Shown here: positions 1-10,333 of the stretch, piece after piece | How the letters are laid out: every line of letters begins with the position of its first letter | Position numbering within the stretch: the first letter of the stretch is position 1 | From: Methylophilaceae bacterium | GTDB taxonomy: Bacteria > Pseudomonadota > Gammaproteobacteria > Burkholderiales > Methylophilaceae | Direction of reading: 5' to 3' | DNA length: 64,000 nucleotides | Assembly (NCBI GenBank): GCA_013141125.1 | Contig: JABFRO010000001.1 | Span: forward strand, 1,488,001-1,552,000 | Program-made: the position numbers and the translations under genes | The notes under the pieces: generated by a model | What the model was told of the DNA's origin: nothing | Seen by the model: the letters and a program-made list of their open reading frames with translations, nothing else | Databases searched by the model: none

Positions 1-120
1 GGCCCGGTTCGTTTATCAGAAGTTGAAGCGCAGCAAAAAGAAATTCTACAAGCGGTACGCCGCCTGGCCGATGCCGGCCAGATTATGCTAGGGGCGAAGG
101 GAGAGGATGCTTTTGTCTAA
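1..120 (+). CDS. fliG: Flagellar motor switch protein FliG, C-terminal fragment
   Basis: Partial gene: the window opens inside it and only the last 39 codons and the TAA stop are visible. The frame reads GPVRLSEVEAQQKEILQAV and ends in GEDAFV, which is the typical FliG C-terminus. FliG is the rotor protein that interacts with the stator and FliM at the cytoplasmic C-ring of the flagellar basal body. The next gene starts 14 bases before this stop, in the usual fliG-fliH order, suggesting translational coupling. The call rests on the tail sequence and on context. Confidence 0.88.
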   Translation, partial: GPVRLSEVEAQQKEILQAVRRLADAGQIMLGAKGEDAFV

Positions 121-823
121 CATACACTTACCAAAAGAGCAGCAAACGGCGTATCAACGTTGGGAGATGGCCGCTTTATTTTCAGAAACGGCTCCGCCCT
201 CTGCAAAAAGTGAAGAGAAGAACCCTTCTCTCGCCGCCGAAAAATTGTCACTGATGCTGGAATCAAATCGCAAGGAAGCCTATCAAAAAGGCAGACAGGA
301 AGGTTGGCAGCAAGGTCTGGAAGAAGGTTTGCAAAAAGGCTTTCAAGCAGGCTTGCATCAAGCGCAGGAGGAGGCGGCTGTTTCCGAACGAAAGTTCCTG
401 GCGCTGAGTAGCGCTTTTCAAGAAGCACTTCGATTGGCCGATGAAAAAATCGCCAATGATTTACTGAAATTAGCCTTGGACATAGCCAAATCCATGCTTA
501 AAACCACGCTCTGTATAGATACTACCAAGATCATACCCATCGTCAAGGACGCTATCCATCACCTGCCTAGCGTGCAACAGCCAGCACGCCTGATGCTACA
601 CCCGGATGATGCTATCACGGTAAGAGAACATATTGGTGAAGAGCTGCGTGAAGAAGGCTGGCATATTGTGGAAGATGCGCATGTGGAGGCTGGTGGCTGC
701 ATGATAGAGACGGCCAGCAATCAAATAGATGCTTCCAACGCCACGCGCTGGAAACGCCTGAGCAAAGCACTTGGCCAACCTGGTGAATGGGATGATGAGT
801 CTTCTGATGAACAGGCTGCATAA
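107..823 (+). CDS. fliH: Flagellar assembly protein FliH
   Basis: FliH is the cytoplasmic regulator (stator) of the FliI ATPase in the flagellar type III export apparatus. The 238-residue product has the expected layout: a variable N-terminus, a Gly/Gln-rich segment at about residues 60-90 with repeated GxxxG spacing ([19 protein letters not shown]), a long helical region, and a FliH/YscL C-terminal domain ending around residue 215. The ATG overlaps the fliG stop by 14 bases and is preceded by a GGGAGAGG-like ribosome site; fliI begins 11 bases after the stop. Family identification rests on the GxxxG repeats plus the position between fliG and fliI. Confidence 0.92.
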   Translation: MLLSNIHLPKEQQTAYQRWEMAALFSETAPPSAKSEEKNPSLAAEKLSLMLESNRKEAYQKGRQEGWQQGLEEGLQKGFQAGLHQAQEEAAVSERKFLALSSAFQEALRLADEKIANDLLKLALDIAKSMLKTTLCIDTTKIIPIVKDAIHHLPSVQQPARLMLHPDDAITVREHIGEELREEGWHIVEDAHVEAGGCMIETASNQIDASNATRWKRLSKALGQPGEWDDESSDEQAA

Positions 824-834
824 AGAAAACGGGT

Positions 835-2241
835 ATGCATAATCAGCCACCTCACCTCGAAAACTGGCAAAACTTCATGCGTGATTGTCGTGAGTTTATC
901 AATATAATTGAGCCCGTTGAAATGTCAGGCCGCGTTACCCGATTGACAGGTTTGGTGATGGAGGCGGTAGGCATTAAGCTTGCTATTGGCAGTGCTTGCA
1001 GTATTCCATTACCCGATGGCAGAAAAATTGAAGCCGAAGTCGTAGGCTTTGATGGCGAGCGCCTGCTGTTGATGCCACAAAGTAGCATTGAAGGCATTGT
1101 ACCGGGCACCCGCGTTTACCCACTGGAAGCCACTGAGTATTTGCCCAGACCGTTTAGCTCCAAACATCCGCGCCGCAGAGCTTCAGACCGTAGCCGTCAT
1201 TTACCGGTGGGGCCAGAGTTGCTGGGACGGGTGCTGGATGCCGCCGGTGTGCCACTGGATGATTTGGGGCCGCTCAAGGCGCGTAATAGCGCGCCCTTAA
1301 GTACCCGCCAAATCAACCCGTTAGCGCGTGCGCCTATTACCGATATTCTGGATGTAGGCGTACGCGCCATTAACAGCATTCTCAGTGTAGGGCGTGGTCA
1401 GCGCATGGGCTTGTTTGCCGGTTCTGGCGTGGGTAAAAGCATGTTGCTGGGCATGATGGCGCGCTATACCTCAGCCGATGTAATTGTGGTTGGCTTAATA
1501 GGTGAACGCGGCCGTGAGGTAAAAGAGTTCATCGAACAAATTCTGGGGGCAGAAGGTTTGGCACGTTCAGTAGTCATCGCCGCCCCTGCCGATGCCTCAC
1601 CATTAATGCGTATGCAAGGTGCCAGCTATGCCACCAGCATCGCCGAACATTTTCGCGATCAAGGTCAGCATGTGTTGCTGATTATGGATTCACTCACGCG
1701 CTATGCCATGGCACAGCGTGAAATTGCGCTGGCCATTGGCGAGCCACCTGCTACCAAAGGTTATCCACCCTCGGTATTTGCCAAACTGCCCGCCCTGGTA
1801 GAGCGCGCTGGCAATGGCAAGGAAGGTGAAGGCTCCATCACCGCCTTTTACACCGTGTTAACCGAAGGCGATGACCAGCAAGACCCGATTGCCGATGCCG
1901 CACGTGCAATTCTGGATGGGCATATTGTGCTTAATCGCGCATTGGCAGAAAGCGGTCATTATCCGGCCATTGATATTGAGCAATCCATCAGCCGCGTTAT
2001 GCATAGCGTAACCAGCAAAGAACATCAAAAAGCTGCACTCAAGCTCAAGCAACTCAATTCACGTTACAGCAGAAATATGGATTTAATTAATGTTGGTGCC
2101 TATGAAGCCGGTAGCGACCCGATTCTGGATGAAGCTATCAGAAAACATGAGGATATCGCCACGTTTTTACAGCAGGATATGTCCGAACGTGCCGACATCA
2201 GCAGCAGCATTGCGCAACTTGAGCTTATATTGAGTGCGTAA
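835..2241 (+). CDS. fliI: Flagellum-specific ATP synthase FliI
   Basis: FliI is the hexameric ATPase that energises flagellar type III protein export, related to the F1 beta subunit. The 468 residues have the family's usual length. The Walker A motif AGSGVGKS lies at about residues 195-202, the Walker B segment [11 protein letters not shown] ends in Asp at about 285, and [11 protein letters not shown], typical of FliI/YscN, follows. It sits between fliH and fliJ, its regulator and its export chaperone. No anomalies were seen. Confidence 0.97.
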   Translation: MHNQPPHLENWQNFMRDCREFINIIEPVEMSGRVTRLTGLVMEAVGIKLAIGSACSIPLPDGRKIEAEVVGFDGERLLLMPQSSIEGIVPGTRVYPLEATEYLPRPFSSKHPRRRASDRSRHLPVGPELLGRVLDAAGVPLDDLGPLKARNSAPLSTRQINPLARAPITDILDVGVRAINSILSVGRGQRMGLFAGSGVGKSMLLGMMARYTSADVIVVGLIGERGREVKEFIEQILGAEGLARSVVIAAPADASPLMRMQGASYATSIAEHFRDQGQHVLLIMDSLTRYAMAQREIALAIGEPPATKGYPPSVFAKLPALVERAGNGKEGEGSITAFYTVLTEGDDQQDPIADAARAILDGHIVLNRALAESGHYPAIDIEQSISRVMHSVTSKEHQKAALKLKQLNSRYSRNMDLINVGAYEAGSDPILDEAIRKHEDIATFLQQDMSERADISSSIAQLELILSA

Positions 2242-2280
2242 CTCGCGATGTTTTATTAAGTAAATTTGGATGGAATTGAA

Positions 2281-2733
2281 ATGACTATGCACACTTCACC
2301 TGCTTTACTAACTTTAATTGAAATCGCAAGCAAAGCTTCGCAAAAAGCCGCTGAAAACCTCAGTGCGGCGAATCATCAATTTCAGGAAGGTCAAAAAAAC
2401 CTGATGTTGCTAATGAATTATCGTAAGGATTACGAAGTTAAATTTGAAAGCAGCTTAAAAACTGGCGGCGTTTCCTCTGAAAGCTATCTTAACTTTCAAA
2501 GCTTTCTGAAAAAAATAGAGGAGGCTATCCTCGGACAGCAAAACACCATGGCCAATTTTAAAAAAGAGGTCGATTTTCACCGCAAATGCTGGCAAGAAAA
2601 TGAGCGGAAAAAACTATCATACGGCGTTTTAGTTGCCAATTCACACAAAAAAGCCCAACACCTTGCCTTGAAAAGAGACCAGAAGCTTATGGATGAACAT
2701 GCTGCTCGACATAGCAAAAGCCATGTACGCTAA
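2281..2733 (+). CDS. fliJ: Flagellar export protein FliJ
   Basis: Small, strongly helical, Lys/Gln-rich protein of about 150 residues directly after fliI, matching FliJ, the coiled-coil stalk that links FliI to the FlhA gate. Features seen are heptad-like stretches (QFQEGQKNLMLLMNYRKDY), an FQSFLKKIEEAI segment typical of FliJ and a very basic C-terminus. A TTG at 2266 could also start the frame; the ATG at 2281, with GGATGGA six bases upstream, is preferred. FliJ sequences diverge strongly, so the call depends partly on gene order. Confidence 0.88.
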   Translation: MTMHTSPALLTLIEIASKASQKAAENLSAANHQFQEGQKNLMLLMNYRKDYEVKFESSLKTGGVSSESYLNFQSFLKKIEEAILGQQNTMANFKKEVDFHRKCWQENERKKLSYGVLVANSHKKAQHLALKRDQKLMDEHAARHSKSHVR

Positions 2734-2782
2734 TTTTCAAATGACGCTATAAGACACGATCACTCAATTCGGAAACAATCCC

Positions 2783-4051
2783 ATGAAAAATTTATCACTC
2801 CTGAATATTTCCCCCATTGCAAACGCCAACAATGCAAACAACAACAATAAACCAATGATTCAAAGCCGTTCAAATATCTCGCCTGATTCCTTTCAGCAAA
2901 AACTGGCGCATCAGCTTAATCAAGCTCCTCATGCCGAAAACAAGGCAAAAGCACCCTCTTCCAATCAAGCTAACCCAAATCAGCCAAAACCTTCGGAGGC
3001 TACGCCCGCAAAAAAAACCGAAAATGGCGAGAATGACAACAATGCAGAACTTGCCCAGCCCGTGATAAAAAAAATCAGCCCTCTAAATAAAAAATTGATG
3101 GAGTTAGAGACTGACAAATCAAAAATACTAAATGCCCAAGAAACCAATGAGCAAGCAGAGAATGCTAGCAATCTACCCGCTGGCGGCACACCGGATTTAT
3201 CCGCTTATATTACCGCATGGATAGCCACACCCAACAATCTGCAAAATCCTGCGATAACTAATGATGCACAGATGGAAAAACCGGCTGAATCAGATATAAG
3301 CGCATTGGCCAAAGGCAAACTGGCGCATGAAGCGGGAGTTGCTGACTCCAATGAAAATGTGGGGACTTATCCCAAGGTTGACGACCTTGCCAACCAGGCT
3401 TCAGATAACACTTCCAGCGATATTATCAGTAACAAACCAGCAGCAACCATACTCAAATCAAGGGATAATAATCAGGATTTTGAGAATACACTTGCCTCGA
3501 ACCTGACGCAAACAGCAACCAGCAAAGATGCTGCGCCAGATTTCGCCAAAGACCTTATCAACCCAGCTAGCTTTCCGGGGAAAGTTGAATCTGCCAATTT
3601 GCAAGCTAACGCAACGGTCATCGCGCAAAACACCATCAGCGCTTACCCGGGCAAGGAAGGCTGGGATAAAGCCATTAACCAGAAAATTGTGTGGATGGTC
3701 GGTGCCAACGAGCAAACCGCTTCACTTACGCTTAATCCGCCGGATTTGGGGCCATTGCAAATCGTCATTCATGTGCACAACGAGCAAACCGATGCCACGT
3801 TCTCCTCGGATAACAAAGAAGTCCGGCAAGCGCTGGAAGATGGCATGTCCAATTTACGCGACATGATGAAAGACGCAGGCATAACCCTAGGTCAAACCAA
3901 TATCAATCAACACAATAATCAAGCACCTGCGGATACCGCTCGATTTAATCAGCAGACTAAGCAAGTAGCGCACATACAACAACAGAACATTCAAGCCACC
4001 CCCAATACCATCATCAAAACCGGTCTGGGTTTGGTGGATACCTTTGCTTAA
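2783..4051 (+). CDS. fliK: Flagellar hook-length control protein FliK
   Basis: FliK is a secreted molecular ruler that ends hook growth and switches export specificity. The first 300 or so residues of this 422-residue protein are low-complexity, rich in Asn, Ala, Lys and Pro, as expected for the ruler region. The conserved hook-length C-terminal domain (about residues 300-385) contains LTLNPPDLGPLQIVIHVHN followed by an alternating helix ending in LRDMMKDAGITL, and a Gln-rich tail follows. It closes the visible flagellar operon. Asn and Lys codons are frequent in the N-terminal half, so it is more AT-rich than its neighbours, which is usual for fliK. Confidence 0.93.
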   Translation: MKNLSLLNISPIANANNANNNNKPMIQSRSNISPDSFQQKLAHQLNQAPHAENKAKAPSSNQANPNQPKPSEATPAKKTENGENDNNAELAQPVIKKISPLNKKLMELETDKSKILNAQETNEQAENASNLPAGGTPDLSAYITAWIATPNNLQNPAITNDAQMEKPAESDISALAKGKLAHEAGVADSNENVGTYPKVDDLANQASDNTSSDIISNKPAATILKSRDNNQDFENTLASNLTQTATSKDAAPDFAKDLINPASFPGKVESANLQANATVIAQNTISAYPGKEGWDKAINQKIVWMVGANEQTASLTLNPPDLGPLQIVIHVHNEQTDATFSSDNKEVRQALEDGMSNLRDMMKDAGITLGQTNINQHNNQAPADTARFNQQTKQVAHIQQQNIQATPNTIIKTGLGLVDTFA

Positions 4052-4121
4052 AACGCGTTAAGCATTATTTAGTTTCAATTTCAATCTGGAACCTTGGCGG
4101 CTTCTCTGCTAAGGTATTGCC

Positions 4122-4739
4122 ATGATAAAAAAACCTGTTGCCCCTATCCCTTTGAACGCTTACCTGTCTGCGGATTTTGTCGCGCAGAGTCCCTTACCTT
4201 CACGCAATAGATGGCGGCTTGCTATGGGTGCGCTGTTGATAAGCTTAATGGCAAGCATCGCTCCAGCCTCCGCCAAAACTCCGGGTGAAGTCGAGATTGG
4301 GCAAACCCTGCGCGAAGCCCCTCTGCGCGGCTTGAATAGCCCAAGCAAAAAGTTGTCTGAATTTCGTGGCAAGCCCATGATTATCAATGTCTGGGCCAGT
4401 TGGTGCGGCCCGTGCCGACAGGAAATGGCCTCGCTGGAACGGCTGGCCTGGAAAGAGGATGCCGGGAAATTCGCTTTAATCGGCATATCCACCGACGATT
4501 ATCCCGAGCAAGCCAAAGCCTTGCTTAAAAAAACCAATGCCACCATTAGCCATTACATAGATAGCAATTTGCAGCTGGAAAACATGCTGGGCGCTTCGCA
4601 GTTACCACTCACCCTGCTGATTGATGCAAATGGCCGTGTACTTTACAAAGTCTATGGTGCAAAAGAATGGGATGGCGCAGAAGCACAGAACCTGATCCGC
4701 AAAGCCTTCAAAAATCCCAAAGCAGTATCCGGCAAGTAA
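4122..4739 (+). CDS. TlpA/ResA-like periplasmic thiol-disulfide oxidoreductase
   Basis: Thioredoxin-fold protein of 205 residues with an N-terminal membrane/signal segment at about residues 33-50 (MGALLISLMASIAPASA) and the active-site WCGPC at 94-98. A cis-Pro region (SQLPLTLLIDANG) follows near residue 160. TlpA/ResA proteins reduce periplasmic disulfides, often for cytochrome c or copper-site maturation. Which substrate this one serves cannot be told from sequence. The unusually long 30-residue N-terminus before the signal segment may mean the true start lies downstream, for example at the Met before GALLIS. Confidence 0.85.
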   Translation: MIKKPVAPIPLNAYLSADFVAQSPLPSRNRWRLAMGALLISLMASIAPASAKTPGEVEIGQTLREAPLRGLNSPSKKLSEFRGKPMIINVWASWCGPCRQEMASLERLAWKEDAGKFALIGISTDDYPEQAKALLKKTNATISHYIDSNLQLENMLGASQLPLTLLIDANGRVLYKVYGAKEWDGAEAQNLIRKAFKNPKAVSGK

Positions 4740-4893
4740 AATTGTTATGGGCGCTTCTATTATTTCAAGTTTCTAAACCAGACAAGGCGCGAATAAAAAA
4801 TTATGACGCGGCATCAGCTCCCAGATAGCCCCATCTATCAAGTCAGCACCTGACACACAACTCAATACCGTCGCCACCACATCAAGCCCGGCT

Positions 4894-5733
4894 CTACGTA
4901 GCTGCGCCCTCGCCTTCAGCCAATGGCTCCACCAGAATGGAATGCAAACGGCGGCTGTCGGAACGCAGCACGGTGAAGTTGATTTGATTGAAGCGGATTT
5001 GTTCGCCGCGTTTGGGTAGGTGGCCGAATTTATTCACAACCAGACCGCCTATGGTGGAGAACTCTTCATCACTGAATTCCGTGCCCAGGGCTTCATTGAA
5101 GTCGGCAATTTCGGTAAGTGCTTTAACGCGATAGCGGCCGTTGTTATCGCGCAAAATGTTGTCTTCGGTTTCATCAAAGTCGTATTCGTCTTCAATATCG
5201 CCGACAATTTGTTCCAACACATCTTCAATCGTAACCATGCCAGCCACGCCGCCATATTCATCCACCACGATGGCGATATGGTTGCGGTTACTGCGGAACT
5301 CCTTGAGCAGCACGTTGAGGCGTTTGGCTTCGGGGATAAATACCACCGGACGCAGCATGTCGCGCACATTGAAATCCTCACCGGCGTAATAGCGCAATAA
5401 ATCCTTGGCCAGCAAAATGCCGATGATGTCATCCTTGTTGTCATCAATCACGGGAAAGCGCGAGTGCGCGGTTTCAATCACAAACGGGATAAAGGTTTCC
5501 GGCGTGTTGGCAATGTCAATGACATCCATTTGCGAGCGTGGAATCATGATTTCGCGCACCTGCATTTCAGAAACTTGCAGCACGCCTTCTATCATGGCCA
5601 GCGCATCGGCATCCAGCAGATTCTTTTCATAAGATGAATGCAGTAACGCAACCAGCTCTTCGCGGTCTTCCGGTTCATGCATCAAAAAATGGCTGATGCG
5701 TTCCAGCCAGCCAGGTTTCTCGGGTTCAGCCAC
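4894..5733 (-). CDS. corC: CorC/HlyC-family CBS-domain protein
   Basis: Cytoplasmic protein of 279 residues with two CBS domains at about residues 60-180 (REIMIPRSQMDVIDI at the first, YGGVAGMVTIEDVLEQIVGDI at the second) and a C-terminal CorC/HlyC transporter-associated domain at about 195-270. It lacks the DUF21 membrane domain, so it is the short CorC form, linked in enterobacteria to magnesium/cobalt efflux. It is the last gene of the ybeZ-ybeY-corC block, with four bases separating it from ybeY. The exact role of short CorC is still debated. Confidence 0.92.
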   Translation of the reverse strand: MAEPEKPGWLERISHFLMHEPEDREELVALLHSSYEKNLLDADALAMIEGVLQVSEMQVREIMIPRSQMDVIDIANTPETFIPFVIETAHSRFPVIDDNKDDIIGILLAKDLLRYYAGEDFNVRDMLRPVVFIPEAKRLNVLLKEFRSNRNHIAIVVDEYGGVAGMVTIEDVLEQIVGDIEDEYDFDETEDNILRDNNGRYRVKALTEIADFNEALGTEFSDEEFSTIGGLVVNKFGHLPKRGEQIRFNQINFTVLRSDSRRLHSILVEPLAEGEGAAT

Positions 5734-5737
5734 GGTG

Positions 5738-6190
5738 TTATTCTTCCTCTGCTATCAGATAGGGATCAGGATAGCCCAGTTTTTTCAGGATTTGTGTTTC
5801 CAACGCTTCCATCAAGTGCGCTTGTGCTTCTACTTCATGGTTATAGCCGTGCAAATGCAAAATGCCGTGCACGGTCAAATGCGCGTAGTGCGCTGCTTCC
5901 GACTTGTGTTGCACCTTGGCTTCTGCAGCCACTACCGGTGCGCAAATAATAATATCGCCCATCAAATACGGTGTTTCGGTGAGCGGAAAGGTCAGCACAT
6001 TGGTGGCGTAATCCTTGCCTCTATAAGTTTTATTCAGCTCGCGCCCTTCCGCCTCATCAACAATGCGAAAGGTGGCTTCAGTATCCACGCGCAGCGCGGC
6101 TTTTGCCCAGCGGCGAAACTGGCTGGAACCAGGCAAGTTTTCATTTTCCGTGGCGTATTGGATGGAGAAAGATAATTTTGGCATAAGCAT
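5738..6190 (-). CDS. ybeY: Endoribonuclease / rRNA maturation factor YbeY
   Basis: Single-strand-specific metal-dependent endoribonuclease involved in 16S rRNA 3'-end maturation and ribosome quality control. The 150 residues carry the metal site H108-x3-H112-x5-H118 (HGILHLHGYNH) and the upstream signature TNVLTFP at about 63-69. Its ATG overlaps the last base of the ybeZ stop (TAATG), which indicates translational coupling with the PhoH-like ATPase upstream. Confidence 0.96.
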   Translation of the reverse strand: MLMPKLSFSIQYATENENLPGSSQFRRWAKAALRVDTEATFRIVDEAEGRELNKTYRGKDYATNVLTFPLTETPYLMGDIIICAPVVAAEAKVQHKSEAAHYAHLTVHGILHLHGYNHEVEAQAHLMEALETQILKKLGYPDPYLIAEEE

Positions 6191-7146
6191 TAGGATTGCG
6201 TGGGTTGCTGTTTTAATTCGTACGCCTCATAGGCATTCACAATTTTCTGCACCAGCGGATGACGTACCACATCGGCGGACAAGAAGTGCGTCATGGCAAT
6301 GCCTTTGATGTCTTTCAGGATTTTTTGCGCTTCCACCAGACCGCTTTTTTGATGGCGCTGCAAGTCAATTTGCGTCACGTCACCGGTAATCACCGCTTTG
6401 GTAGCAAAACCGATGCGCGTTAAAAACATCTTCATTTGTTCAGGCGTGGTGTTTTGCGCTTCATCCAAAATGATAAAGCTCTGGTTCAGGGTACGGCCGC
6501 GCATATAAGCCAGCGGAGCCACTTCTATCGCACCGCGCTCAAACATTTTATTCACGCTGTCATAACCGGCCAGATCATATAATGCGTCATACAAGGGGCG
6601 CAGATAAGGGTCTACCTTTTGGTTTAAATCCCCCGGTAAAAAGCCCAGCTTTTCACCCGCCTCTACCGCCGGACGCACCAGAATAATGCGCTTGACCAGA
6701 TCGCGCGACATCGCATCCACCGCACTGGCCACCGCCAGATAGGTTTTACCGGTGCCGGCCGGGCCTATGCCAAAGGTGATGTCATGATCCTGAATCTGTT
6801 GCAGATAAGCCACCTGGCGCGGGGTACGGCCATGCAATTCACTACGCCGGGTCATTAGCACAGGCATGGTAGAAGTCGCCACGTCTTCCGGCTTTAATTT
6901 ATCCAGCTCAACCAGCCCCAGTTGAATTTCCTCCAGACTGATAGGCTTTTTTGCGCGCACGTAAAAACTTTCCAGCAATTGCGCGGCCAGGCGCTTATTG
7001 TTTAGCTCGCCCTCCAGCCGAATATGCGCACCACGACGGTTAATTTTTACCTCCAGCGCATCGGCAATTTGCTTGATGTTTTCGTCCAATGCACCGCACA
7101 GGTTGGCGAGAAGGGTGTTGTCTTCGGGGGTTAGGGTGATTTCCAT
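6190..7146 (-). CDS. ybeZ: PhoH-like ATPase YbeZ
   Basis: PhoH-family P-loop protein of 318 residues, usually encoded beside ybeY and thought to work with it in RNA metabolism. Walker A is GPAGTGKT at 128-135, Walker B-like FIILDEAQN is at about 225-233, and the PhoH-typical TGDVTQIDLQR follows. The N-terminal 100 residues form the RNA-binding-like region of long PhoH proteins. It lies 10 bases downstream of miaB on the same strand, so all four genes probably form one operon. Confidence 0.95.
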   Translation of the reverse strand: MEITLTPEDNTLLANLCGALDENIKQIADALEVKINRRGAHIRLEGELNNKRLAAQLLESFYVRAKKPISLEEIQLGLVELDKLKPEDVATSTMPVLMTRRSELHGRTPRQVAYLQQIQDHDITFGIGPAGTGKTYLAVASAVDAMSRDLVKRIILVRPAVEAGEKLGFLPGDLNQKVDPYLRPLYDALYDLAGYDSVNKMFERGAIEVAPLAYMRGRTLNQSFIILDEAQNTTPEQMKMFLTRIGFATKAVITGDVTQIDLQRHQKSGLVEAQKILKDIKGIAMTHFLSADVVRHPLVQKIVNAYEAYELKQQPTQS

Positions 7147-7156
7147 ATTTCTCTGG

Positions 7157-8494
7157 TTATACGTTTTCTATTATCTCGCCACGCAAGCGCTTGGGATTCG
7201 ACACATCGGTAATGCGCACCTTCACCAATTGGTGAATCAGGCTGGCATCGCCCACCATATCCACGATGCGATTATTATCGGTTTTGCCTGCCAATTCTGC
7301 GGCATCTTTCCACGAGGCACCATCCACCAATACGCGTTGCACGCTACCCAGCATGGTACGGCTGATAGCATCACCTTGCGCTTCATTCAAGGTTTGTAAT
7401 CGAGCCAGGCGCGCGAGTTTTACTGCATGCGGGGTATCGTCATGCAAAAAAGCCGCCGGGGTGCCGGGGCGCGGGCTGTATAAAAAGCTGAAACTGTAAT
7501 CAAAGCCCACATCCTGCATGAGTTTGGCAGTGGCTTCAAAATCGCTTTCGGTTTCACCGGGAAAGCCGATGATGAAATCCGAAGTAAAGCTCAGGTTCGG
7601 GTTGGCGGCGCGTAGTTTGCGTATGGTGGATTTGTATTGCAGCACGGTGTAATTGCGCTTCATTGCCATCAGTACGCGGTCGCTGCCCGCTTGCACCGGC
7701 AAATGCAGTTGTACAGCCAATTTGGGAACGTGGCTGAAGCAATCAATCAGACGTTGATTCATTTCATTGGGATGACTGGTGGTGAAACGGATGCGCGCGA
7801 TTTGCGGAATCTCGGCAATATGTTCAATCAGCATCGCCAGATCCGCCTCCACGCCGTCATATTCGGTGCGGTAGGCATTTACGTTTTGCCCGAGCAGGGT
7901 GATTTCCTTCACCCCTTGCGCCGCCAGTTGTACCGCTTCTGCCAGAATATTCACAAACGGGCGCGAGACTTCTTCGCCGCGCGTATACGGCACCACGCAG
8001 AAGCTGCAATACTTGCTACACCCTTCCATAATGCTCAAAAACGCACTGGCACCTTCCACGCGCGGTGGCGGCAAATGGTCAAACTTTTCTATCTCGGGGA
8101 AACTGATGTCTACTTGTGATAAACCACTCGCCTGGCTGTTTTTAATCATCTCCGGCAAGCGGTGCAAGGTTTGCGGGCCAAACACCACATCCACATATGG
8201 TGCGCGCGTGATGATGTTTTCACCTTCCTGCGAGGCTACGCAACCGCCTACGGCAATCACCAGATTGGGATTGGCTTTTTTAAGCGGGATAAAACGCCCA
8301 AGATGACTAAACACTTTATCCTCGGCCTTTTCGCGCACAGAACAGGTATTAAGCAAAATCACATCGGCTTCTTCAACCGTTTGCGTTTCCACCATGCCGT
8401 CGCTGGATGCCAGCATATCCGCCATGCGCGACGAATCATATTCATTCATCTGGCAGCCAAAGGTTTTGATAAAAACTTTTTTGGGCGTGTTCAT
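7157..8494 (-). CDS. miaB: tRNA-2-methylthio-N6-dimethylallyladenosine synthase MiaB
   Basis: Radical-SAM methylthiotransferase that converts i6A37 to ms2i6A37 in tRNAs reading UNN codons. All landmarks are visible in the 445 residues: the N-terminal UPF0004 cysteines C14, C51 and C85 that bind the auxiliary [4Fe-4S] cluster, the radical-SAM motif C159-x3-C163-x2-C166 (CSKYCSFC), and a C-terminal TRAM domain around 375-440. It is first in the miaB-ybeZ-ybeY-corC operon on the minus strand. Confidence 0.97.
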   Translation of the reverse strand: MNTPKKVFIKTFGCQMNEYDSSRMADMLASSDGMVETQTVEEADVILLNTCSVREKAEDKVFSHLGRFIPLKKANPNLVIAVGGCVASQEGENIITRAPYVDVVFGPQTLHRLPEMIKNSQASGLSQVDISFPEIEKFDHLPPPRVEGASAFLSIMEGCSKYCSFCVVPYTRGEEVSRPFVNILAEAVQLAAQGVKEITLLGQNVNAYRTEYDGVEADLAMLIEHIAEIPQIARIRFTTSHPNEMNQRLIDCFSHVPKLAVQLHLPVQAGSDRVLMAMKRNYTVLQYKSTIRKLRAANPNLSFTSDFIIGFPGETESDFEATAKLMQDVGFDYSFSFLYSPRPGTPAAFLHDDTPHAVKLARLARLQTLNEAQGDAISRTMLGSVQRVLVDGASWKDAAELAGKTDNNRIVDMVGDASLIHQLVKVRITDVSNPKRLRGEIIENV

Positions 8495-8644
8495 GCGTGA
8501 GTTGGAGATTCGGTAAAAACCGGGTGTGTGGCAAAACGCGAGGAGCGAGGAAGCAAGATGGTTTTATAAAACAATGTGTCAATGAAGAATTGTAGCTTAT
8601 TCCCATTCAAAATAGAAACGCTAACTCGGCGCTTAACGGATGAA

Positions 8645-9601
8645 TCAAGGCTTGAGATCAATACGTTCTACTAGATAGCCGCGTTTTTTCAGCAATGCAG
8701 GCAAGCCTGCGTCTCCCACCATATGCAGGCTACCGACCGCCGCAAAAACCGACTGGCCTGCGCTATGCAGCGTATCTATGCGCTCCGCCATAGCCGGATT
8801 GCGCTCATCCAGCAAACGTGCCATTTGTTTGCGTTCAATCTCGGTGTTCAGGCAGTTGCACCAATCCTTATAATGTTCCAGGGTGTTGTAATCGGCATCC
8901 TCCCAAACTTTAACAATCTTGTTAGTCAAAGCCCTTGCCTGTCCATTTTCCAGATCATCCAGACTGCGCTCCACCATGATTAACGTAGCCTGCGGCGTTG
9001 GCATTTTAAGCAGATCCAACTGCGATTCCGGCGTTTCCAGTGACACTACCGTCATTTTGCTGCCATGCCCAAGATTCGCCAGAAACGCATCAATGGCAAA
9101 GGTCGGATCCACCCCATCCCGACGCGCCATGGCGATCACCAGCAATATTACCTGCATTTCCGGGATCATCTTTTTCACGGCATCCTGACTAATGCAGGCA
9201 CGTTGCATCTGCTGTTGCATGCGTTGCGCCAATGGCGCGGGCAGCACAGTGCCTTGCTGCTGCGCCATAGCCTTGGACATGCGCTGCATAATGTCGGCAT
9301 CCGCCATATCCAGCTCCAAAGCCATCGCATCGGAGGTTCTTAACGCTTGCATAATTTGGGGGCCGGGAAACATCCACTCCATTTTGGCCACATGAATAGT
9401 GCCAAACAAATAGGAAGTGCGGCCGTCCTTGCTGATACTCCACAGAAAGCCATGATCACGTGCCGCTTTCATCGCCGCCTGCGCTTGTGCGACGGTGGGC
9501 ATCACCGGTGCAGGCGGGCAATCTACGGCATCTGCCGCTATGGCGGCTCCGGCAAAGATAGCGAGTAAAATCAGAATCGCAGTTTTGAGGATGTTTTTCA
9601 T
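8645..9601 (-). CDS. TraB/GumN-family protein, exported
   Basis: Protein of 318 residues with a clear signal peptide (about 1-22, ending GAAIAADA) and a TraB/GumN domain. The family signatures are FLWSISKDGRTSYLFGTIH near residues 52-70 and the C-terminal VFAAVGSLHMVGDAGLPALL near 285-304. The GTIH and GxxH motifs resemble those of erythromycin esterase/Tiki-type metal-dependent hydrolases, so a periplasmic hydrolase is plausible, but no bacterial substrate is established for this group. It appears monocistronic. Confidence 0.85.
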   Translation of the reverse strand: MKNILKTAILILLAIFAGAAIAADAVDCPPAPVMPTVAQAQAAMKAARDHGFLWSISKDGRTSYLFGTIHVAKMEWMFPGPQIMQALRTSDAMALELDMADADIMQRMSKAMAQQQGTVLPAPLAQRMQQQMQRACISQDAVKKMIPEMQVILLVIAMARRDGVDPTFAIDAFLANLGHGSKMTVVSLETPESQLDLLKMPTPQATLIMVERSLDDLENGQARALTNKIVKVWEDADYNTLEHYKDWCNCLNTEIERKQMARLLDERNPAMAERIDTLHSAGQSVFAAVGSLHMVGDAGLPALLKKRGYLVERIDLKP

Positions 9602-9633
9602 GGTTTAAGTTTTAACCGGATATTTTTTAAAAA

Positions 9634-10218
9634 TCAAACCTTCACCGCCGATTTCGGCCTGAACGCCTTCACCACAGTCTCATCCGTCTCGATATAAGCC
9701 GCGCCTATCAAATCCAGACAATAGGGCACGGCGGCAAAAATACCATGCACCAATGCTTTGCCGTTTTCGTCTTTCAACCCTTCCAGCGTTTGCGCGATAG
9801 CTTTGGGTTGTCCGGGGAGATTGATAATCAGGCTTTGTTTGCGAATGACGGCGACCTGGCGCGACAGAATGGCGGTGGGGACGAAATTGAGACTGATCTG
9901 GCGCATTTGTTCGCCAAAGCCGGGCATTTCCTTGTCGCCCACGGCGAGTGTGGCTTCCGGCGTGACATCACGCAGCGCCGGGCCGGTGCCGCCGGTGGTC
10001 AATACCAGGCCGCAGCCTTCATGATCGACCAGATCACGTAGCGTGGCTTCGATGTCGGCCTGTTCATCCGGGATGACGCGTGCAACCGCTTGCCACGGCG
10101 TAATCAGTGCTTTATCCAGCCATTGTTGCAGGCTGGGAATGCCTTGATCTTCATAAACACCGCTGGAGGCACGGTCGCTAATGGAAACCAGACCAATTTT
10201 AATCAATGGGTTTGTCAT
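9634..10218 (-). CDS. mog: Molybdopterin adenylyltransferase, MogA/MoaB type
   Basis: MogA-type enzyme that adenylates molybdopterin before molybdate insertion. The 194 residues are the usual size, and the MoCF-biosynthesis signature LTTGGTGPALRDVTPEAT lies at about 76-93. The opening IGLVSISDRASSGVYEDQG matches MogA more than MoaB, although separating them needs an alignment. No other molybdopterin gene lies nearby. It is transcribed away from the recombinase gene at 10334. Confidence 0.9.
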   Translation of the reverse strand: MTNPLIKIGLVSISDRASSGVYEDQGIPSLQQWLDKALITPWQAVARVIPDEQADIEATLRDLVDHEGCGLVLTTGGTGPALRDVTPEATLAVGDKEMPGFGEQMRQISLNFVPTAILSRQVAVIRKQSLIINLPGQPKAIAQTLEGLKDENGKALVHGIFAAVPYCLDLIGAAYIETDETVVKAFRPKSAVKV

Positions 10219-10333
10219 GTTTTCACCTGTTGCAGTTAGAGTTCAAACCTTATGATAACGCATAAAAATAAACTGCCAATGTTTGCTCGGACATTACCGA
10301 ACTTAGCCGACGCGTTTATGTCTTGGCGTGTTC

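Noticed and set aside
5696-6175. Plus-strand 159-codon frame opposite ybeY
   Set aside because: Antisense to ybeY, which has a full metal motif; composition fits a shadow frame.
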